A stretch of 64,000 nt of DNA from Rubrivivax sp. (lineage in GTDB: Bacteria > Pseudomonadota > Gammaproteobacteria > Burkholderiales > Burkholderiaceae_C): contig JALHPF010000020.1 in the NCBI GenBank assembly GCA_022842595.1, forward strand, positions 1 to 64,000, written 5' to 3'. Below the pieces are notes generated by a model that saw only the letters and a program-made list of their open reading frames with translations, was not told where the DNA came from and did no database searches. Positions 18,274 to 29,009 of this stretch are shown here, in pieces; within the stretch, counting starts at the first letter, position 1, and every line of letters begins with the position of its first letter. The position numbers and the translations under genes are program-made.

Positions 18274-20159
18274 TGTCGGCGCCAGCGGCAGCTGCCATGC
18301 CCAGCGTTCCGGCCGAGGCTGCAGACACGCAGCCGCCAGCGGTGCTGCCGGCGGTCGCACCGAAGGCGCTGGACGTCTCGGTCGACAGCATCCGCGCCCT
18401 GTACGTGCAGACGCCGGCTTCGCTGTCGGGCAACTTCATCGGCATGGTGCTGATGGCCAGCATCTTCTGGCAGCTGGCGCCACCGCCGGCGCTGTTCGGC
18501 TGGCTGGGTGTCGGTGTCGTGCTCTGGCTGTTGCGGCTGGCGCACTACCTGCGTTTCCTGCGCCAGCCCGACGCGCCCGACGCCACCCTGCAGGCCTGGC
18601 GCCAGGGTTGGCGGGCGCTGGTGCTGGCACAAGGCGCCATGTGGGGCGTGGCGGTGTGGCTGTTCTGGGGTCTGGGCACGCCCTACCACCTGGTGGTGCT
18701 GGTGCTCATCGTCGTGTCGTACTGCCTGGGCTCGGTGCAGCTGCTGGCCACCCAGTCGAAGGTCTTCCTGGTCTTCGTCAGTCTGGTGCTGCTGCCCACG
18801 ATTGCCCGCATCGCCACCGACACCAGCCAGCCCTGGCATCTGCAGCTGGCCGTCATCCTGACGATCCTGTTCGGCCTGACGCTGCTGATGGCCCGCACCT
18901 ACGGCAGCGCCCTGGGCCAGGCCATCGCGCTCAAGCGCCGAACCGACGAACTCGCGGCGCAGCTGCGCGTCGAAGCCGGCATTGCCGAAGAGGCCCGGCG
19001 TGCTGCCGAAGCCGCCAGCCGCGCCAAGACCCAGTTCTTCGCCGCCGCCAGCCACGACCTGCGCCAGCCGCTGCACGCGATGGGCCTGTTTGCCGAAGCG
19101 CTGCGCCAGAAGAGCCGCGACCCCGAGGTGGCCGCCCTCGTCAACAGCATCAACGAATCGGTCGACGCGCTGGAAGGCCTGTTCGGTGAACTGCTGGACA
19201 TCACGCGCATCGACACCGGTGGCGTCGACGTCAACCCGGCGCCGGTGCGCATGCGCGACCTGTTCGGCCGGCTGCGCCTGCACTTCGAGCCGATCGCGTT
19301 CGAAAAGGGCCTGATGCTGTCGTTCCACGGCGAACAGCATGTTGCCCATGCCGACCCGGTATTGCTGGAGAGGGTGCTGCGCAACCTGGTGAGCAACGGC
19401 ATCCGCTACAGCGACGACGGCGGTGTGCTAGTCAGCTGCCGCCCGCGCAGCACCGCGGCCGGCCCGCGCCTGCTGCTGCAGGTGTGGGACACGGGCATCG
19501 GCATCTCGGCGGCCAGCCTGCCGCGCATCTTCGACGAGTTTTTCCAGGCGCAGAGCAACCGCCCGTTGGAAGCCCATCACCGCAAGGGGCTGGGCCTGGG
19601 GCTGGCCATCGTCAAGCGCCTGTCGGCGCTGATGGCCACTGAAGTGGAAGTGCGTTCCCGCCCGGGCCATGGCACCGTGTTCTCGATGCTCGTGCCGGTG
19701 GGCAAGGCGCCGCGCAGCGCCATCGACGGGGCCGTTGCCACTGGCGTCGGAAAGGCACCGCTGGGTCTGACCTTGCAAGGGCGGCTGATCGCCGTCGTCG
19801 AGGACGAGGCCGCAGTACGCGAAGGCCTGGTCGTGCTGCTGCAGGCCTGGGGCGCACGCGTCGTGTCCTTCGACACGGTGGAGGGCGTGCAGGGCTGGCT
19901 GGCGGGTTCAGCGGCCGAAGCGCCCGACCTGCTGCTCGTCGACTATCGGCTGCCCCAGGGCACCACCGGCATCGACGCGCTGGTGGCCATTCGCGCGCGC
20001 TGGCCGAAGCAGCGCCTGCCGGCCATCGTCATCACTGGCAGCACCCTGGGCGGCCACGAGGACGAGGCCGTCACCCACGACTACCATCTGCTCATCAAGC
20101 CGGTGCTGCCCAACAAGCTGAGGGCGATGATCGCCTTCAAGCTCGGCGTGCGCGGCTGA
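18273..20159 (+). CDS. hybrid sensor histidine kinase with C-terminal receiver
   Basis: This 628-residue inner-membrane kinase has a hydrophobic N-terminal region (about 50-210) with several helices and little periplasmic sequence. A coiled linker follows, then a HisKA domain with His261 in AAASHDLRQPLHAMG, and a HATPase domain (NLVSNGIRYSDDGG, DTGIGI, KGLGLGLAIVKRL). A C-terminal receiver carries phospho-acceptor Asp557 (LLLVDYRLP). The SHDLRQPLHA type is common in proteobacterial hybrid kinases paired with LuxR-type regulators. The helix-rich sensor suggests detection within or near the membrane. The neighbouring regulator is the likely partner, and the attached receiver may act as a phosphate sink or relay. 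Confidence 0.92.
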   Translation: MSAPAAAAMPSVPAEAADTQPPAVLPAVAPKALDVSVDSIRALYVQTPASLSGNFIGMVLMASIFWQLAPPPALFGWLGVGVVLWLLRLAHYLRFLRQPDAPDATLQAWRQGWRALVLAQGAMWGVAVWLFWGLGTPYHLVVLVLIVVSYCLGSVQLLATQSKVFLVFVSLVLLPTIARIATDTSQPWHLQLAVILTILFGLTLLMARTYGSALGQAIALKRRTDELAAQLRVEAGIAEEARRAAEAASRAKTQFFAAASHDLRQPLHAMGLFAEALRQKSRDPEVAALVNSINESVDALEGLFGELLDITRIDTGGVDVNPAPVRMRDLFGRLRLHFEPIAFEKGLMLSFHGEQHVAHADPVLLERVLRNLVSNGIRYSDDGGVLVSCRPRSTAAGPRLLLQVWDTGIGISAASLPRIFDEFFQAQSNRPLEAHHRKGLGLGLAIVKRLSALMATEVEVRSRPGHGTVFSMLVPVGKAPRSAIDGAVATGVGKAPLGLTLQGRLIAVVEDEAAVREGLVVLLQAWGARVVSFDTVEGVQGWLAGSAAEAPDLLLVDYRLPQGTTGIDALVAIRARWPKQRLPAIVITGSTLGGHEDEAVTHDYHLLIKPVLPNKLRAMIAFKLGVRG

Positions 20160-20260
20160 ACGCCGCCGTCCGCGACGACGTCAGGGGTGTACCGCCTGGC
20201 CGACCCGGCCCTGCGTCAGCGCTTCCTGGCGCAGCAGGCGATGGCCCGCGCCGTGCGCGC

Positions 20261-21412
20261 CTACGCCGGGTAGGTGCCCGGCATCAGGATGCGCCGGTCG
20301 ACGTTGCGGATGTCGGTATGGCCGCAGAAGGCCATGGTGACATCGAGTTCCTTGTGCAGGATCTGCAGCGCCTTGGTGACGCCGGCCTCGCCCATCGCGC
20401 CCAGGCCGTAGACCATCGCGCGGCCGATCATCGTTCCGCGCGCGCCCAGCGCCCAGGCCTTCAGCACGTCCTGGCCGCTGCGGATGCCGCCGTCCATCCA
20501 GACCTCGGTCTTGTCGCCGACCGCGGCAACGATGGCCGGAAGAGCCTCGATGCTGCTCGGCGCCCCGTCCAGCTGGCGCCCGCCATGGTTGCTGACGACG
20601 ATGGCGTCGGCCCCGGCCTGCGCCGCCAGCTGCGCGTCTTCCACGTCCATGATGCCCTTCAGGATGAGCTTGCCGCCCCAGCGTTCCTTGACCCAGGCAA
20701 CGTCGTCCCAGCTCAGCCGCGGGTCGAACTGCTCGTTGGTCCAGGCCGAGAGGCTGCGCATGTCGCTGACGCCCTTGACGTGACCGACCAGGTTGCGGAA
20801 GGTGTGGCGGCGCGTGCCGGCCATGCCCAGGCACCAGCGCGGCTTGGTCATCAGGTTGACGATGTTGGCCAGCGTCGGCCGCGGTGGCGCGGTCAGGCCG
20901 TTCTTCAGGTCCTTGTGGCGCTGGCCGATGACCTGCAGGTCCAGCGTCAACACCATGGCGCTGCACTTGGCCTTGCGCACGCGCTCGATCATGTTGGCCA
21001 TGGCCTCGCGGTCGCGCATCATGTAGAGCTGGAACCAGAAGGGGGCCGTCGTGTTCTCGGCGATGTCCTCGATGCTGCAGATGCTCATCGTCGACAGCGT
21101 GAACGGAATACCGAACTTCTCGGCCGCGCGCGCGGCGTGGATCTCGCCGTCGGCGTGCTGCATGCCCGTCAGCCCCACCGGTGCGATGGCCACCGGCATC
21201 TTCGTCGCCTGGCCCACCATCGTCACCGCCGTGCTGCGGTTTTCCATGTTCACCGCCACGCGCTGGCGCAGCTTGATCTTCTGGAAGTCGGCACTGTTGG
21301 CGCGGTAGGTGCCTTCGGTCCAGCTGCCGCTGTCGGCGTAGTCGTAGAACATGCGCGGGACGCGTTTTTCGGCCAGCACGCGCAGGTCTTCGATGGTGGT
21401 GATCACGTTCAT
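20261..21412 (-). CDS. lldD: FMN-dependent alpha-hydroxy-acid dehydrogenase (L-lactate dehydrogenase-like)
   Basis: This 383-residue flavoenzyme of the LldD/glycolate oxidase family oxidises an L-2-hydroxy acid, probably L-lactate, to the keto acid. The family active-site motif SNHGGRQLDGAPSS is present with its catalytic His. Upstream are the FMN-binding PVAIAPVGLTGMQHADGE and FWFQLYMMRDR. The C-terminal DGGIRSGQDVLKAWALGARG forms the phosphate site. The start MNVITTIEDLRVLAEKRVPR is typical. No lactate permease or lldR regulator lies beside it, so lactate is the likely but unproven substrate. Confidence 0.85.
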   Translation of the reverse strand: MNVITTIEDLRVLAEKRVPRMFYDYADSGSWTEGTYRANSADFQKIKLRQRVAVNMENRSTAVTMVGQATKMPVAIAPVGLTGMQHADGEIHAARAAEKFGIPFTLSTMSICSIEDIAENTTAPFWFQLYMMRDREAMANMIERVRKAKCSAMVLTLDLQVIGQRHKDLKNGLTAPPRPTLANIVNLMTKPRWCLGMAGTRRHTFRNLVGHVKGVSDMRSLSAWTNEQFDPRLSWDDVAWVKERWGGKLILKGIMDVEDAQLAAQAGADAIVVSNHGGRQLDGAPSSIEALPAIVAAVGDKTEVWMDGGIRSGQDVLKAWALGARGTMIGRAMVYGLGAMGEAGVTKALQILHKELDVTMAFCGHTDIRNVDRRILMPGTYPA

Positions 21413-21453
21413 TCGCAGGCTCCAGTAGTCGAAATGCTAACCGTCGGCCCGGT

Positions 21454-22581
21454 TCACAGCTTCAGAAGGGTTCCTGCGCGCACGCCCAGCAGACGCAGCC
21501 GGCGCTTCAGTTCCACGCGTTTCAGGCACAGCCCGGCGGCATGGCGCACGGCGGTGGCATCGGCCACGGGCTGGGGCAGGGTGAGGTCGCGGGTCACGGT
21601 CTTGAAGTCGTCGAAGCGCAGCTTGATGCCGATGGTGCGCGCCCCCAGCCCCTTGCGCTGCAGGTCGGTGGCCACGCCTTCGGCGAGCTTCGTGAACACG
21701 GCAGTGAGCTCCGACCGGTCGTGCACGGCGTGCAGGTCGCGGTCGAACGTGGTCTCGCGGCTGATCGACACCGCCTCGCTGCGTGTCGTCACGGGCCGGT
21801 CGTCGATGCCGCGCGCCGCATCGAAGAGCCAGCGGCCGTAGGCACGGCCGAAATGTTCGTTCAGGAACGGCTTGTCGCGTGCGGCCAGGGCGCCCAGGGT
21901 CTGGATGCCCAACGCCTGCAGCTTCGCCGCCGCCTTCGGACCGATGCCGTTGAGCTTGCGCACCGGCAGCGGCCAGATGCGGGTGGCGATATCGGCCTCG
22001 GTCAGCACCGTCAAACCGTCGGGCTTGTCGAGCTCACTGGCCAGCTTGGCCAGCAGCTTGTTGGGCGTGACGCCGATGCTGCAGGAAAGCCCGGTGGCGC
22101 GCTTGACGTTGTTGCGGATCTGCTGGGCCACGCCGCGCACGCCGCCAGCCGGGTCGTGGCCGACGCTGTCCTGGGCGCCTTGCACCTCGGTCAGGTCGAT
22201 GTAGATCTCGTCGATGCCGCGGTCTTCGATCTGCGGCGCCACCTCGGCCACCGCGGCCTTGAACAGGCGCGAATAGTGGCGGTACTGCTCGAAGTCCACC
22301 GGCAGCAGCACCGCCTGCGGCGCACGCTGCGCGGCCTTCATCAGGCCCTGGCCGGAGTGCACGCCGTAGTCGCGCGCCGCATAGGTGGCGGTGGTGACGA
22401 CGCCGCGCCCGGCGTAGCCCTGCAACGTGGCAAAGCGCCTGGTGCCGTCGGCTTGGAGCACCGGCTGGTGGCGCCGGCCGCCGCCAATGACGACCGGCTG
22501 GCCAGCCAGTTCCGGATAGCGCAGCAGTTCGACCGACGCGTAAAAGGCATCCATGTCGAGGTGGGCAATCCAGCGGCGCAT
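21454..22581 (-). CDS. dinB: DNA polymerase IV (Y family)
   Basis: This is an error-prone polymerase for translesion synthesis. The 375-residue protein has the Y-family opening IAHLDMDAFYASVELLRYPE with the first catalytic Asp, a second acidic site in EDRGIDEIYIDLT, the helix-hairpin-helix LNGIGPKAAAKLQALGIQTLG, and a little-finger region ending KRRLRLLGVRAGTLLKL. MRRWIAHLDMD is taken as the start; an ATG nine codons upstream (22608) is equally compatible, with no strong ribosome-binding site at either. A LexA-type box (CTGT-N8-ACAG) was looked for upstream and not seen. It is divergent from the DUF4399 gene. Confidence 0.93.
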   Translation of the reverse strand: MRRWIAHLDMDAFYASVELLRYPELAGQPVVIGGGRRHQPVLQADGTRRFATLQGYAGRGVVTTATYAARDYGVHSGQGLMKAAQRAPQAVLLPVDFEQYRHYSRLFKAAVAEVAPQIEDRGIDEIYIDLTEVQGAQDSVGHDPAGGVRGVAQQIRNNVKRATGLSCSIGVTPNKLLAKLASELDKPDGLTVLTEADIATRIWPLPVRKLNGIGPKAAAKLQALGIQTLGALAARDKPFLNEHFGRAYGRWLFDAARGIDDRPVTTRSEAVSISRETTFDRDLHAVHDRSELTAVFTKLAEGVATDLQRKGLGARTIGIKLRFDDFKTVTRDLTLPQPVADATAVRHAAGLCLKRVELKRRLRLLGVRAGTLLKL

Positions 22582-22645
22582 GTGCGCATTGTGGGCAGTC
22601 GCTGTCATGCTCGAAGCCCCGACAGCTTGTCCAGGAGACAAATCG

Positions 22646-23089
22646 ATGATCACAGCTAAGAAGGCGCTCGTGGCATGGGCCGCTGCAGCGGCCACGGCGG
22701 CCACCGGGCTGGCGTGGGCCCAGGCGGCACGCACGCCATCGCCGCCCGGCGCCAAGGTCTACTTCATCAGTCCGGCCGATGGCGCCATCCTGAAGGGGCC
22801 GGTGAAGGTGGTGATGGGGCTGTCGGGCATGGGTGTGGCGCCCGCGGGCGTGGACATCGGCAATACCGGCCACCACCACATCCTGGTGAACGCGCCGGCC
22901 GACATCAAGCTGGACGCGGCCATGCCGGCAGACGCCGTCCACCGCCACTTCGGCCTGGGCCAGACCGAAGCCACGCTGACGCTGCCGCCAGGCAAGCACA
23001 CGCTGCAGCTGCTGCTGGGCGACAAGAGCCATGTGCCGCACGAGCCAGCGGTGATGAGCGAGAAGATCACCATCACGGTTCAGCCCTGA
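22646..23089 (+). CDS. exported DUF4399 family protein
   Basis: This 147-residue protein has a signal peptide (MITAKKALVAWAAAAATAAT, cleavage near AQA) and a DUF4399 domain: VYFISPADGAILKGPVKVVMGLSGMGV, then NTGHHHILVN and LPPGKHTLQLLLGD. The HHH and later His residues suggest metal binding in the periplasm; this is inference. The ATG is preceded by CCAGGAGA, which lies in a small palindrome TTGTCCAGGAGACAA (22627-22641) that could mask the ribosome-binding site. The family function is not known. Confidence 0.85.
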   Translation: MITAKKALVAWAAAAATAATGLAWAQAARTPSPPGAKVYFISPADGAILKGPVKVVMGLSGMGVAPAGVDIGNTGHHHILVNAPADIKLDAAMPADAVHRHFGLGQTEATLTLPPGKHTLQLLLGDKSHVPHEPAVMSEKITITVQP

Positions 23090-23134
23090 AGCGGCGCGGC
23101 GGGCCGTCGCGGCCGGCCCCCGCCCCGAACGGCT

Positions 23135-24574
<1,440 letters not shown>

Positions 24575-24654
24575 GGCGGGGCGGCGCGCAACGGCAGTGA
24601 AAGGGGCATCCGTATTATCCGGGCCAGGGCACTCTTGCCCGCCCAGCCGCCAAC

Positions 24655-25818
24655 GTGAAGCCCCCTGTTGATTTTGTGCAGTCCGTCAGCCGGCCAGGCA
24701 GCCTGTGGCCCGACACCACGCAGGCCGCCGAGCCGGCCAGCAGCAGCTTTGCCGCGAGCCGCTTCGACCCGCTGGCCGACGAACGCGCGCGGCTTCAGGC
24801 CCAGGCCGCCGCCGCTTTCGACGTCTGCCACCCGGCGCTGGCGTTGCGCGCCGTGCTCGGCGTGCAGGCGGTGCTGGCCATCGTGGCTGCGGGCGTGGCC
24901 GACAACCTGGCGCAGTGGCCTGCGCGCCAGGCCGTGCTGGCCTTTGCCGGGGTGGCCGGCACGCTGATGTGGCTGGTGACGGTATGCGCGCTGCGCCGGC
25001 CGCTGCAGCGCGCCCATGCGGCGGCCCGCGGCGCCGTGGTGCTGGGCTTGGGTGCCGTGGCCGCGGGTCTGGCCACGCTGCCGCTGGCCTGGGCCGGCCT
25101 GGTGCCCACCGCCGGCGGCCTGCGCGTGGCAGCGGTGCTGGTGGCGGGCATGGCCTTCGCGGCACTGCTCTGGGGCTGGCTGGAACTGCGTGCCAGGGTC
25201 TGGCACCCGGCCAACGCCAGTGCCCGTCTGGCCGAGCTGCAGTCGCGCATCCGCCCGCATTTCCTGTTCAATGCGCTCAACACCGCGCTGGCCCTGGTGC
25301 GTGTGGACCCGCCGCGGGCCGAGGCCGTGCTGGAAGACCTGGCGCAGCTGTTCCGCACGGCACTGGCCGACGTCGGCGCGTGGGTGACGCTGGACGAGGA
25401 GATCGAACTCGCGCGCCGCTACCTGGACATCGAGCAGATCCGCTTCGGCGCCCGCTTGAGCGTGGACTGGCACATCGACCACGCCGACCCCCGCGTCGGC
25501 CGCGCGCGCGTGCCGCCCCTGGTGCTGCAGCCACTGGTCGAAAACGCCGTGCGCCATGGTGTCGAACCTTCATCGCATGGCGGTCGTGTGCGCATCAGCG
25601 CCGATGTGCAGCGCGGCCAGGTCGTGGTCGTCGTCACCAACACCGTGGGCGACGACGCCGGCAGCCCGGGCCATGGCATGGCGCTGCACAACGTGCGTGA
25701 ACGCCTGCGGCTGCTGCACGACATGGCTGCGCAGTGCGACGTCTGGCGCGAGCCCGGCCCGGGCATGGACAACCAGGGCGACCTGTTCCATGCGCGCATC
25801 GTGCTGCCGGTGGACTGA
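24655..25818 (+). CDS. LytS/AlgZ-type sensor histidine kinase
   Basis: This 387-residue inner-membrane kinase of the His_kinase/LytS family resembles AlgZ (FimS). About four hydrophobic helices lie at residues 55-180. The phosphorylation region follows with His202 in [15 protein letters not shown], and an ATPase domain has [20 protein letters not shown] and [13 protein letters not shown]. The start is GTG, the first in-frame start giving MKPPVDFVQ. Nine bases separate it from the LytTR regulator, its evident partner. In Pseudomonas the AlgZR pair controls alginate and pili; whether it has that role here is unknown. Confidence 0.9.
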   Translation: MKPPVDFVQSVSRPGSLWPDTTQAAEPASSSFAASRFDPLADERARLQAQAAAAFDVCHPALALRAVLGVQAVLAIVAAGVADNLAQWPARQAVLAFAGVAGTLMWLVTVCALRRPLQRAHAAARGAVVLGLGAVAAGLATLPLAWAGLVPTAGGLRVAAVLVAGMAFAALLWGWLELRARVWHPANASARLAELQSRIRPHFLFNALNTALALVRVDPPRAEAVLEDLAQLFRTALADVGAWVTLDEEIELARRYLDIEQIRFGARLSVDWHIDHADPRVGRARVPPLVLQPLVENAVRHGVEPSSHGGRVRISADVQRGQVVVVVTNTVGDDAGSPGHGMALHNVRERLRLLHDMAAQCDVWREPGPGMDNQGDLFHARIVLPVD

Positions 25819-25827
25819 ACGCCGGCC

Positions 25828-26616
25828 ATGCGCATCCTGATCGTCGACGACGAAGGCCTGGCGCGCATGCGGCTGCGCAGCCTCATCCAGGACCTGCCCG
25901 ACATCCCCGTGGAAGCCATCGTCGACGCCGTCGACGCCGACGACGCGCTGCGCCAGGTGCAGTCGGCACCCGAGGGCGAAGCCTTCGACCTGCTGCTGCT
26001 GGACATCCGCATGCCCGGGCCTTCGCGCCACATGGGGCTGAAGCTGGCAAGCACGCTGCGCACGCTGCCGCAGCCGCCGGCGGTGGTGTTCATCAGCGCG
26101 CACTCTGAATACGCGCTCGCCGCCTTCGACCTGGAAGCGGTGGACTACCTTACCAAGCCGGTGCGCCGGGAACGGCTGCATGCGGCTCTGCAACGTGTGC
26201 TGCAACGGCTGACGGCCCGCGCCAGCGGCACGGCCGGCGCGGCGCTGCCCCCCGAGGGCCCGGTGCTGGTGGTCAGCGACCGCGGGCGCGTGTTGCGCCT
26301 GCCGCTGCACGAGGTGCTGTACATGAAGGCCGAGCTGAAGTACGTGACGCTGCGCACCGCCCTGCACAGCTACCTGCTCGACGAGTCCCTGTCTGAACTG
26401 GAGCAGCGCCTCGCGGACCTGGGCGGCCCGCCCTTCATCCGGGTGCACCGCAACGCGCTGGTGGCGCGCCATGCGGTCAGGGCGCTCGCGTTGCGCGAGG
26501 GCTTGGGCGGCGAGGACGGCAGCGAAGGCTGGGCCGTGCGTGTGGCGCCGCTGGACGAATGGCTGGCGGTGTCGCGCCGCCAGGTGGCCGCGGTGCGCGC
26601 GGCGCTGTCGGCTTGA
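25828..26616 (+). CDS. LytTR response regulator, AlgR-like
   Basis: This 262-residue regulator has a receiver domain (about 1-125) with Asp8/Asp9 in ILIVDDEGLARMRLR, phospho-acceptor Asp59 in LLLLDIRMPG, and Lys of DYLTKPV. The C-terminal LytTR DNA-binding domain (about 150-260) has VSDRGRVLRLPLHEVLYMKA, KYVTLRT and PPFIRVHRNALV. It pairs with the preceding kinase. LytTR proteins bind direct repeats and activate exopolysaccharide, virulence or pilus genes; no such site was identified here. An unknown membrane-anchored protein gene begins 31 bp downstream. Confidence 0.9.
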   Translation: MRILIVDDEGLARMRLRSLIQDLPDIPVEAIVDAVDADDALRQVQSAPEGEAFDLLLLDIRMPGPSRHMGLKLASTLRTLPQPPAVVFISAHSEYALAAFDLEAVDYLTKPVRRERLHAALQRVLQRLTARASGTAGAALPPEGPVLVVSDRGRVLRLPLHEVLYMKAELKYVTLRTALHSYLLDESLSELEQRLADLGGPPFIRVHRNALVARHAVRALALREGLGGEDGSEGWAVRVAPLDEWLAVSRRQVAAVRAALSA

Positions 26617-26647
26617 ACTTTGGCGCGTTGCGGCCGTCAGACGGGCC

Positions 26648-28042
26648 ATGACTGTTCCTGACGGCACTGCGCTGCCACGCCGCCGCGCCTGGCCAGCCCT
26701 GCTGCTTGCGGCGTTGGTGGCAGTGCTGGGGCTGCAGGTTTATGGCGAAAGCGCCAAGCGGCAGCTGGCAGCTGGCGGCGGGGCTTCGGCAATGGCAGCA
26801 GCTTCATCGGCATCGGTGGCTTCGGCATCAAAGGTTTCAGCATCGGGCTCAGTGGCGGCATCGATGGCGGCAAGCGCAGCCGAACCTCAATGGGGCCAGG
26901 CCGGCGAAGCCGCGGCGCGTGTCGCCCGGGCGGCATCGGCGGCACTGGCAACGGCGCGTGCCGCGGCCGGCCTGAAAGCCGCCGAGCCGGTCGAATCGGT
27001 GCTGGAACTTTGCGGCGTCGGCCGCTTGAACCTGCCCCTGCCCTTGCCGGAACACAGTGCCCAGACACCCCGTGTCCGGGCGGCATGGGAAGCCTTGCCG
27101 CCGGCCCTGGCCGAGCCGGCGCGACGGCAGGCCTGGCTGCGGGTGCAGGCGGCGCTGTCGGCGCCGAGGCAGACCGAACGTTCGCGGGCGGCGAGCTGGG
27201 TCATCCAGGCGCATGGGCCAGCGTTTGGACAAGCGCTTCAGCCAGCGTCGGGCCAGGCCGAAACCGCCGCGACAACGGCAGCCCTGCCGTCGCCCGCGGT
27301 GGCAGCGGCAGTTCGCAGCCTGGCGCGCCTGGCGCGGAACAGCCGCGACGCGACGGTGGTGCACTGGGCGCTGGCAGCCTGCAGCCGTGAAGGCCAGCCT
27401 TCGGCGGATTGCCGGCGACTGTCGGCGCGTGATCTGGTGCGGCTGGCGCCGGACGACGGCATGAACTGGCTGCGAGTGGCTGGACAGGCGGGTGCCGGCA
27501 CGGCAGGGGACGCGGCCTTGAACAAGGCCTTGCAGGCCGGTCGTTTCGGCGGCGCCACGGGCCAGCTGGCGCAGCTGGTGGACGCCGCCTGGCCCGACGA
27601 CCTGCCTGGCTATCTGCGGCTGGATCTGCTGCGCGGCAGCCTGCTATTCGAAGCCGGGCTTGCGCGGCCGGCGCTCGAGGCCGCCGCTGCGCTGTGCTCG
27701 GCGCAAGCCATGGACCGACCGGGCCGCCGGGCTCAGTGCGACGCGCTGGCGCGGCAGATGCTGGCGCAGGGCCGTGAAGGCGGGGTGCTCGACACGGTGG
27801 CATCGCTCGCATCGCGGCTGGCCTGGTCCGAAGCCGATCTCGAACCCCTGAAAAGAGACGAGGCCGCGCTCTTCCAAGCCACGGCCTCGCTGCTGCCTGC
27901 CGACCAACCCTATGCCTGCCCCGTGCTCGACGACACGCGCAACTGGGTTCAGTCGGTGGCGGCCGACGGTGAGGTTCAGGCCGCGCGGCGGCGCCTGGCC
28001 AACAAGCCCACGACGGCCAGGCCCGCGGCCAGCAGGCCATAG
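26648..28042 (+). CDS. unknown membrane-anchored protein, Ala-rich
   Basis: This 464-residue protein matches no family I recognise. A short basic N-terminus is followed by one transmembrane helix (PALLLAALVAVLGLQVYG, about 15-32). Then come a low-complexity Ala/Ser stretch (about 43-85) and a helical Ala-rich body with seven scattered Cys residues (LELCGVG, LAACSREG, SADCRR, AALCSAQ, RAQCDALA, YACPVLDD), suggesting disulfides in the periplasm. The start is the ATG at 26648. It follows the AlgZ/AlgR-type pair with a 31-bp gap, so it may be an accessory or target of that pair. The last 67 bp overlap the convergent PEP-CTERM gene. Confidence 0.65.
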   Translation: MTVPDGTALPRRRAWPALLLAALVAVLGLQVYGESAKRQLAAGGGASAMAAASSASVASASKVSASGSVAASMAASAAEPQWGQAGEAAARVARAASAALATARAAAGLKAAEPVESVLELCGVGRLNLPLPLPEHSAQTPRVRAAWEALPPALAEPARRQAWLRVQAALSAPRQTERSRAASWVIQAHGPAFGQALQPASGQAETAATTAALPSPAVAAAVRSLARLARNSRDATVVHWALAACSREGQPSADCRRLSARDLVRLAPDDGMNWLRVAGQAGAGTAGDAALNKALQAGRFGGATGQLAQLVDAAWPDDLPGYLRLDLLRGSLLFEAGLARPALEAAAALCSAQAMDRPGRRAQCDALARQMLAQGREGGVLDTVASLASRLAWSEADLEPLKRDEAALFQATASLLPADQPYACPVLDDTRNWVQSVAADGEVQAARRRLANKPTTARPAASRP

Positions 28043-28860
28043 GTGCCGGGCTCGGGCACGGCGCTGACGGTCAGCCCCGACAGCGTGCCGTTGTAGGTGC
28101 CCATCAGCGTGGCTGCGCCGGACCCCAGGTTGATGCCGTAGATGCCGGTCGTCAGCGAGGTGCCGGCATCGAGGTTCAGCGCGGCGATGCCCATGCCGCC
28201 CGTGATCTCGAAGCCGTTGGCCCGCAGTGCGTCGACGCCCAGCGCGCCCAGGGTGCTGATGACCGGGTTGTTGAAGCCGGTGGGCGTCGAGGCGAGCGCG
28301 TCGGTGCCGCTGTTGATGTAGTACAGCGTGGTGCTGGCCGGCGCACTCGAGAACGGCGCCGAGTTCGAATACGCCACGGCCGAATAGCCGCTGGCGATCG
28401 ACGTGGCCACGGTCACGGCACCGGTGTTGGCATTGATGGCGAAGTTGCCGCCATCGCTGCCGACCAGGCGCAACGAGGTCGCGCCGCCGTAGTCGGCCAC
28501 GGGATTGAAGTCGAAGCCGTAGCCCAGCGCAGTGGTGATGACGGGCATCGACAGCGCTGCGACGAAGGTCGCCGCGCCGGTGAACTCGTTCAGCGTGTAC
28601 AGCCGGTTCGACTGGGTGATGCCGTAGATGGTGTTGTTGCTGGGGCGCAGGTCGATGCCGATGAAGCGGTCGCCGGCGGCCAGGCCGGTGATGTCCACGG
28701 TGGTGGCCATGGCCGGGTTGGCGGCGCTGAAGCGGGTGAGCTCGTTGGCACTGGTCAGGCCGACCAGCGACTGCGCGCTGACAGCGCCGGCGCACAGGGC
28801 CAGGGCAGCGGCTGCGGCCAGGCGAACGTGTCGACCGCGGAAAGCGTTGTGAATGGACAT
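27976..28860 (-). CDS. DUF4394 protein with PEP-CTERM sorting signal
   Basis: This 294-residue exported protein has a signal peptide (HVRLAAAAALALCAGAVSAQ). The mature part fits DUF4394, a beta-propeller-like domain with repeats such as LVGLTSANELTRFSAANP, GDRFIGIDLRPSNNTIYGIT and GSDGGNFAINANTG. The C-terminus is a PEP-CTERM signal: VPEPGTYGLLAAGL, a hydrophobic helix, then LLARRRRAA. Such proteins are processed by an exosortase (XrtA type) and linked to exopolysaccharide or the cell surface. No exosortase gene is in the window. CAGGAGTCTCCCC precedes the start and gives a good ribosome-binding site. Confidence 0.88.
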   Translation of the reverse strand: MSIHNAFRGRHVRLAAAAALALCAGAVSAQSLVGLTSANELTRFSAANPAMATTVDITGLAAGDRFIGIDLRPSNNTIYGITQSNRLYTLNEFTGAATFVAALSMPVITTALGYGFDFNPVADYGGATSLRLVGSDGGNFAINANTGAVTVATSIASGYSAVAYSNSAPFSSAPASTTLYYINSGTDALASTPTGFNNPVISTLGALGVDALRANGFEITGGMGIAALNLDAGTSLTTGIYGINLGSGAATLMGTYNGTLSGLTVSAVPEPGTYGLLAAGLAVVGLLARRRRAA

Positions 28861-28968
28861 GGGGAGACTCCTGGAGGGTTGAAGGTGTTGACGCCGTGCA
28901 CTCGAGATCCACGTCGTGGCGTCTTCAGACCTTACGCAGCCCCTCCCGGCCTGGATGTAGGCGGACGC

Positions 28969-29003
28969 GCCAGGCGCACCCCGTGAATGAGGGGTGCGCT
29001 GGC
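28969..29003 (-). terminator. possible ppc terminator hairpin
   Basis: GCCAGGCGCACCCC (28969-28982) pairs with GGGGTGCGCTGGC (28991-29003) across an 8-base loop with one bulged base, seven bases beyond the ppc stop. There is no clear T-run on the minus strand, so termination strength is uncertain. Confidence 0.45.
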
Positions 29004-29009
29004 CTGCGG

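Noticed and set aside
16763-18360. Several long frames across the 16.8-17.5 kb gap on both strands
   Set aside because: The products are Arg/Ser/Pro-rich strings of repeats, and different frames are equally open, so they are treated as non-coding.
22582-22645. LexA-type box for dinB
   Set aside because: CTGT and ACAG occur but 16 bp apart instead of 8, so no SOS box is claimed.
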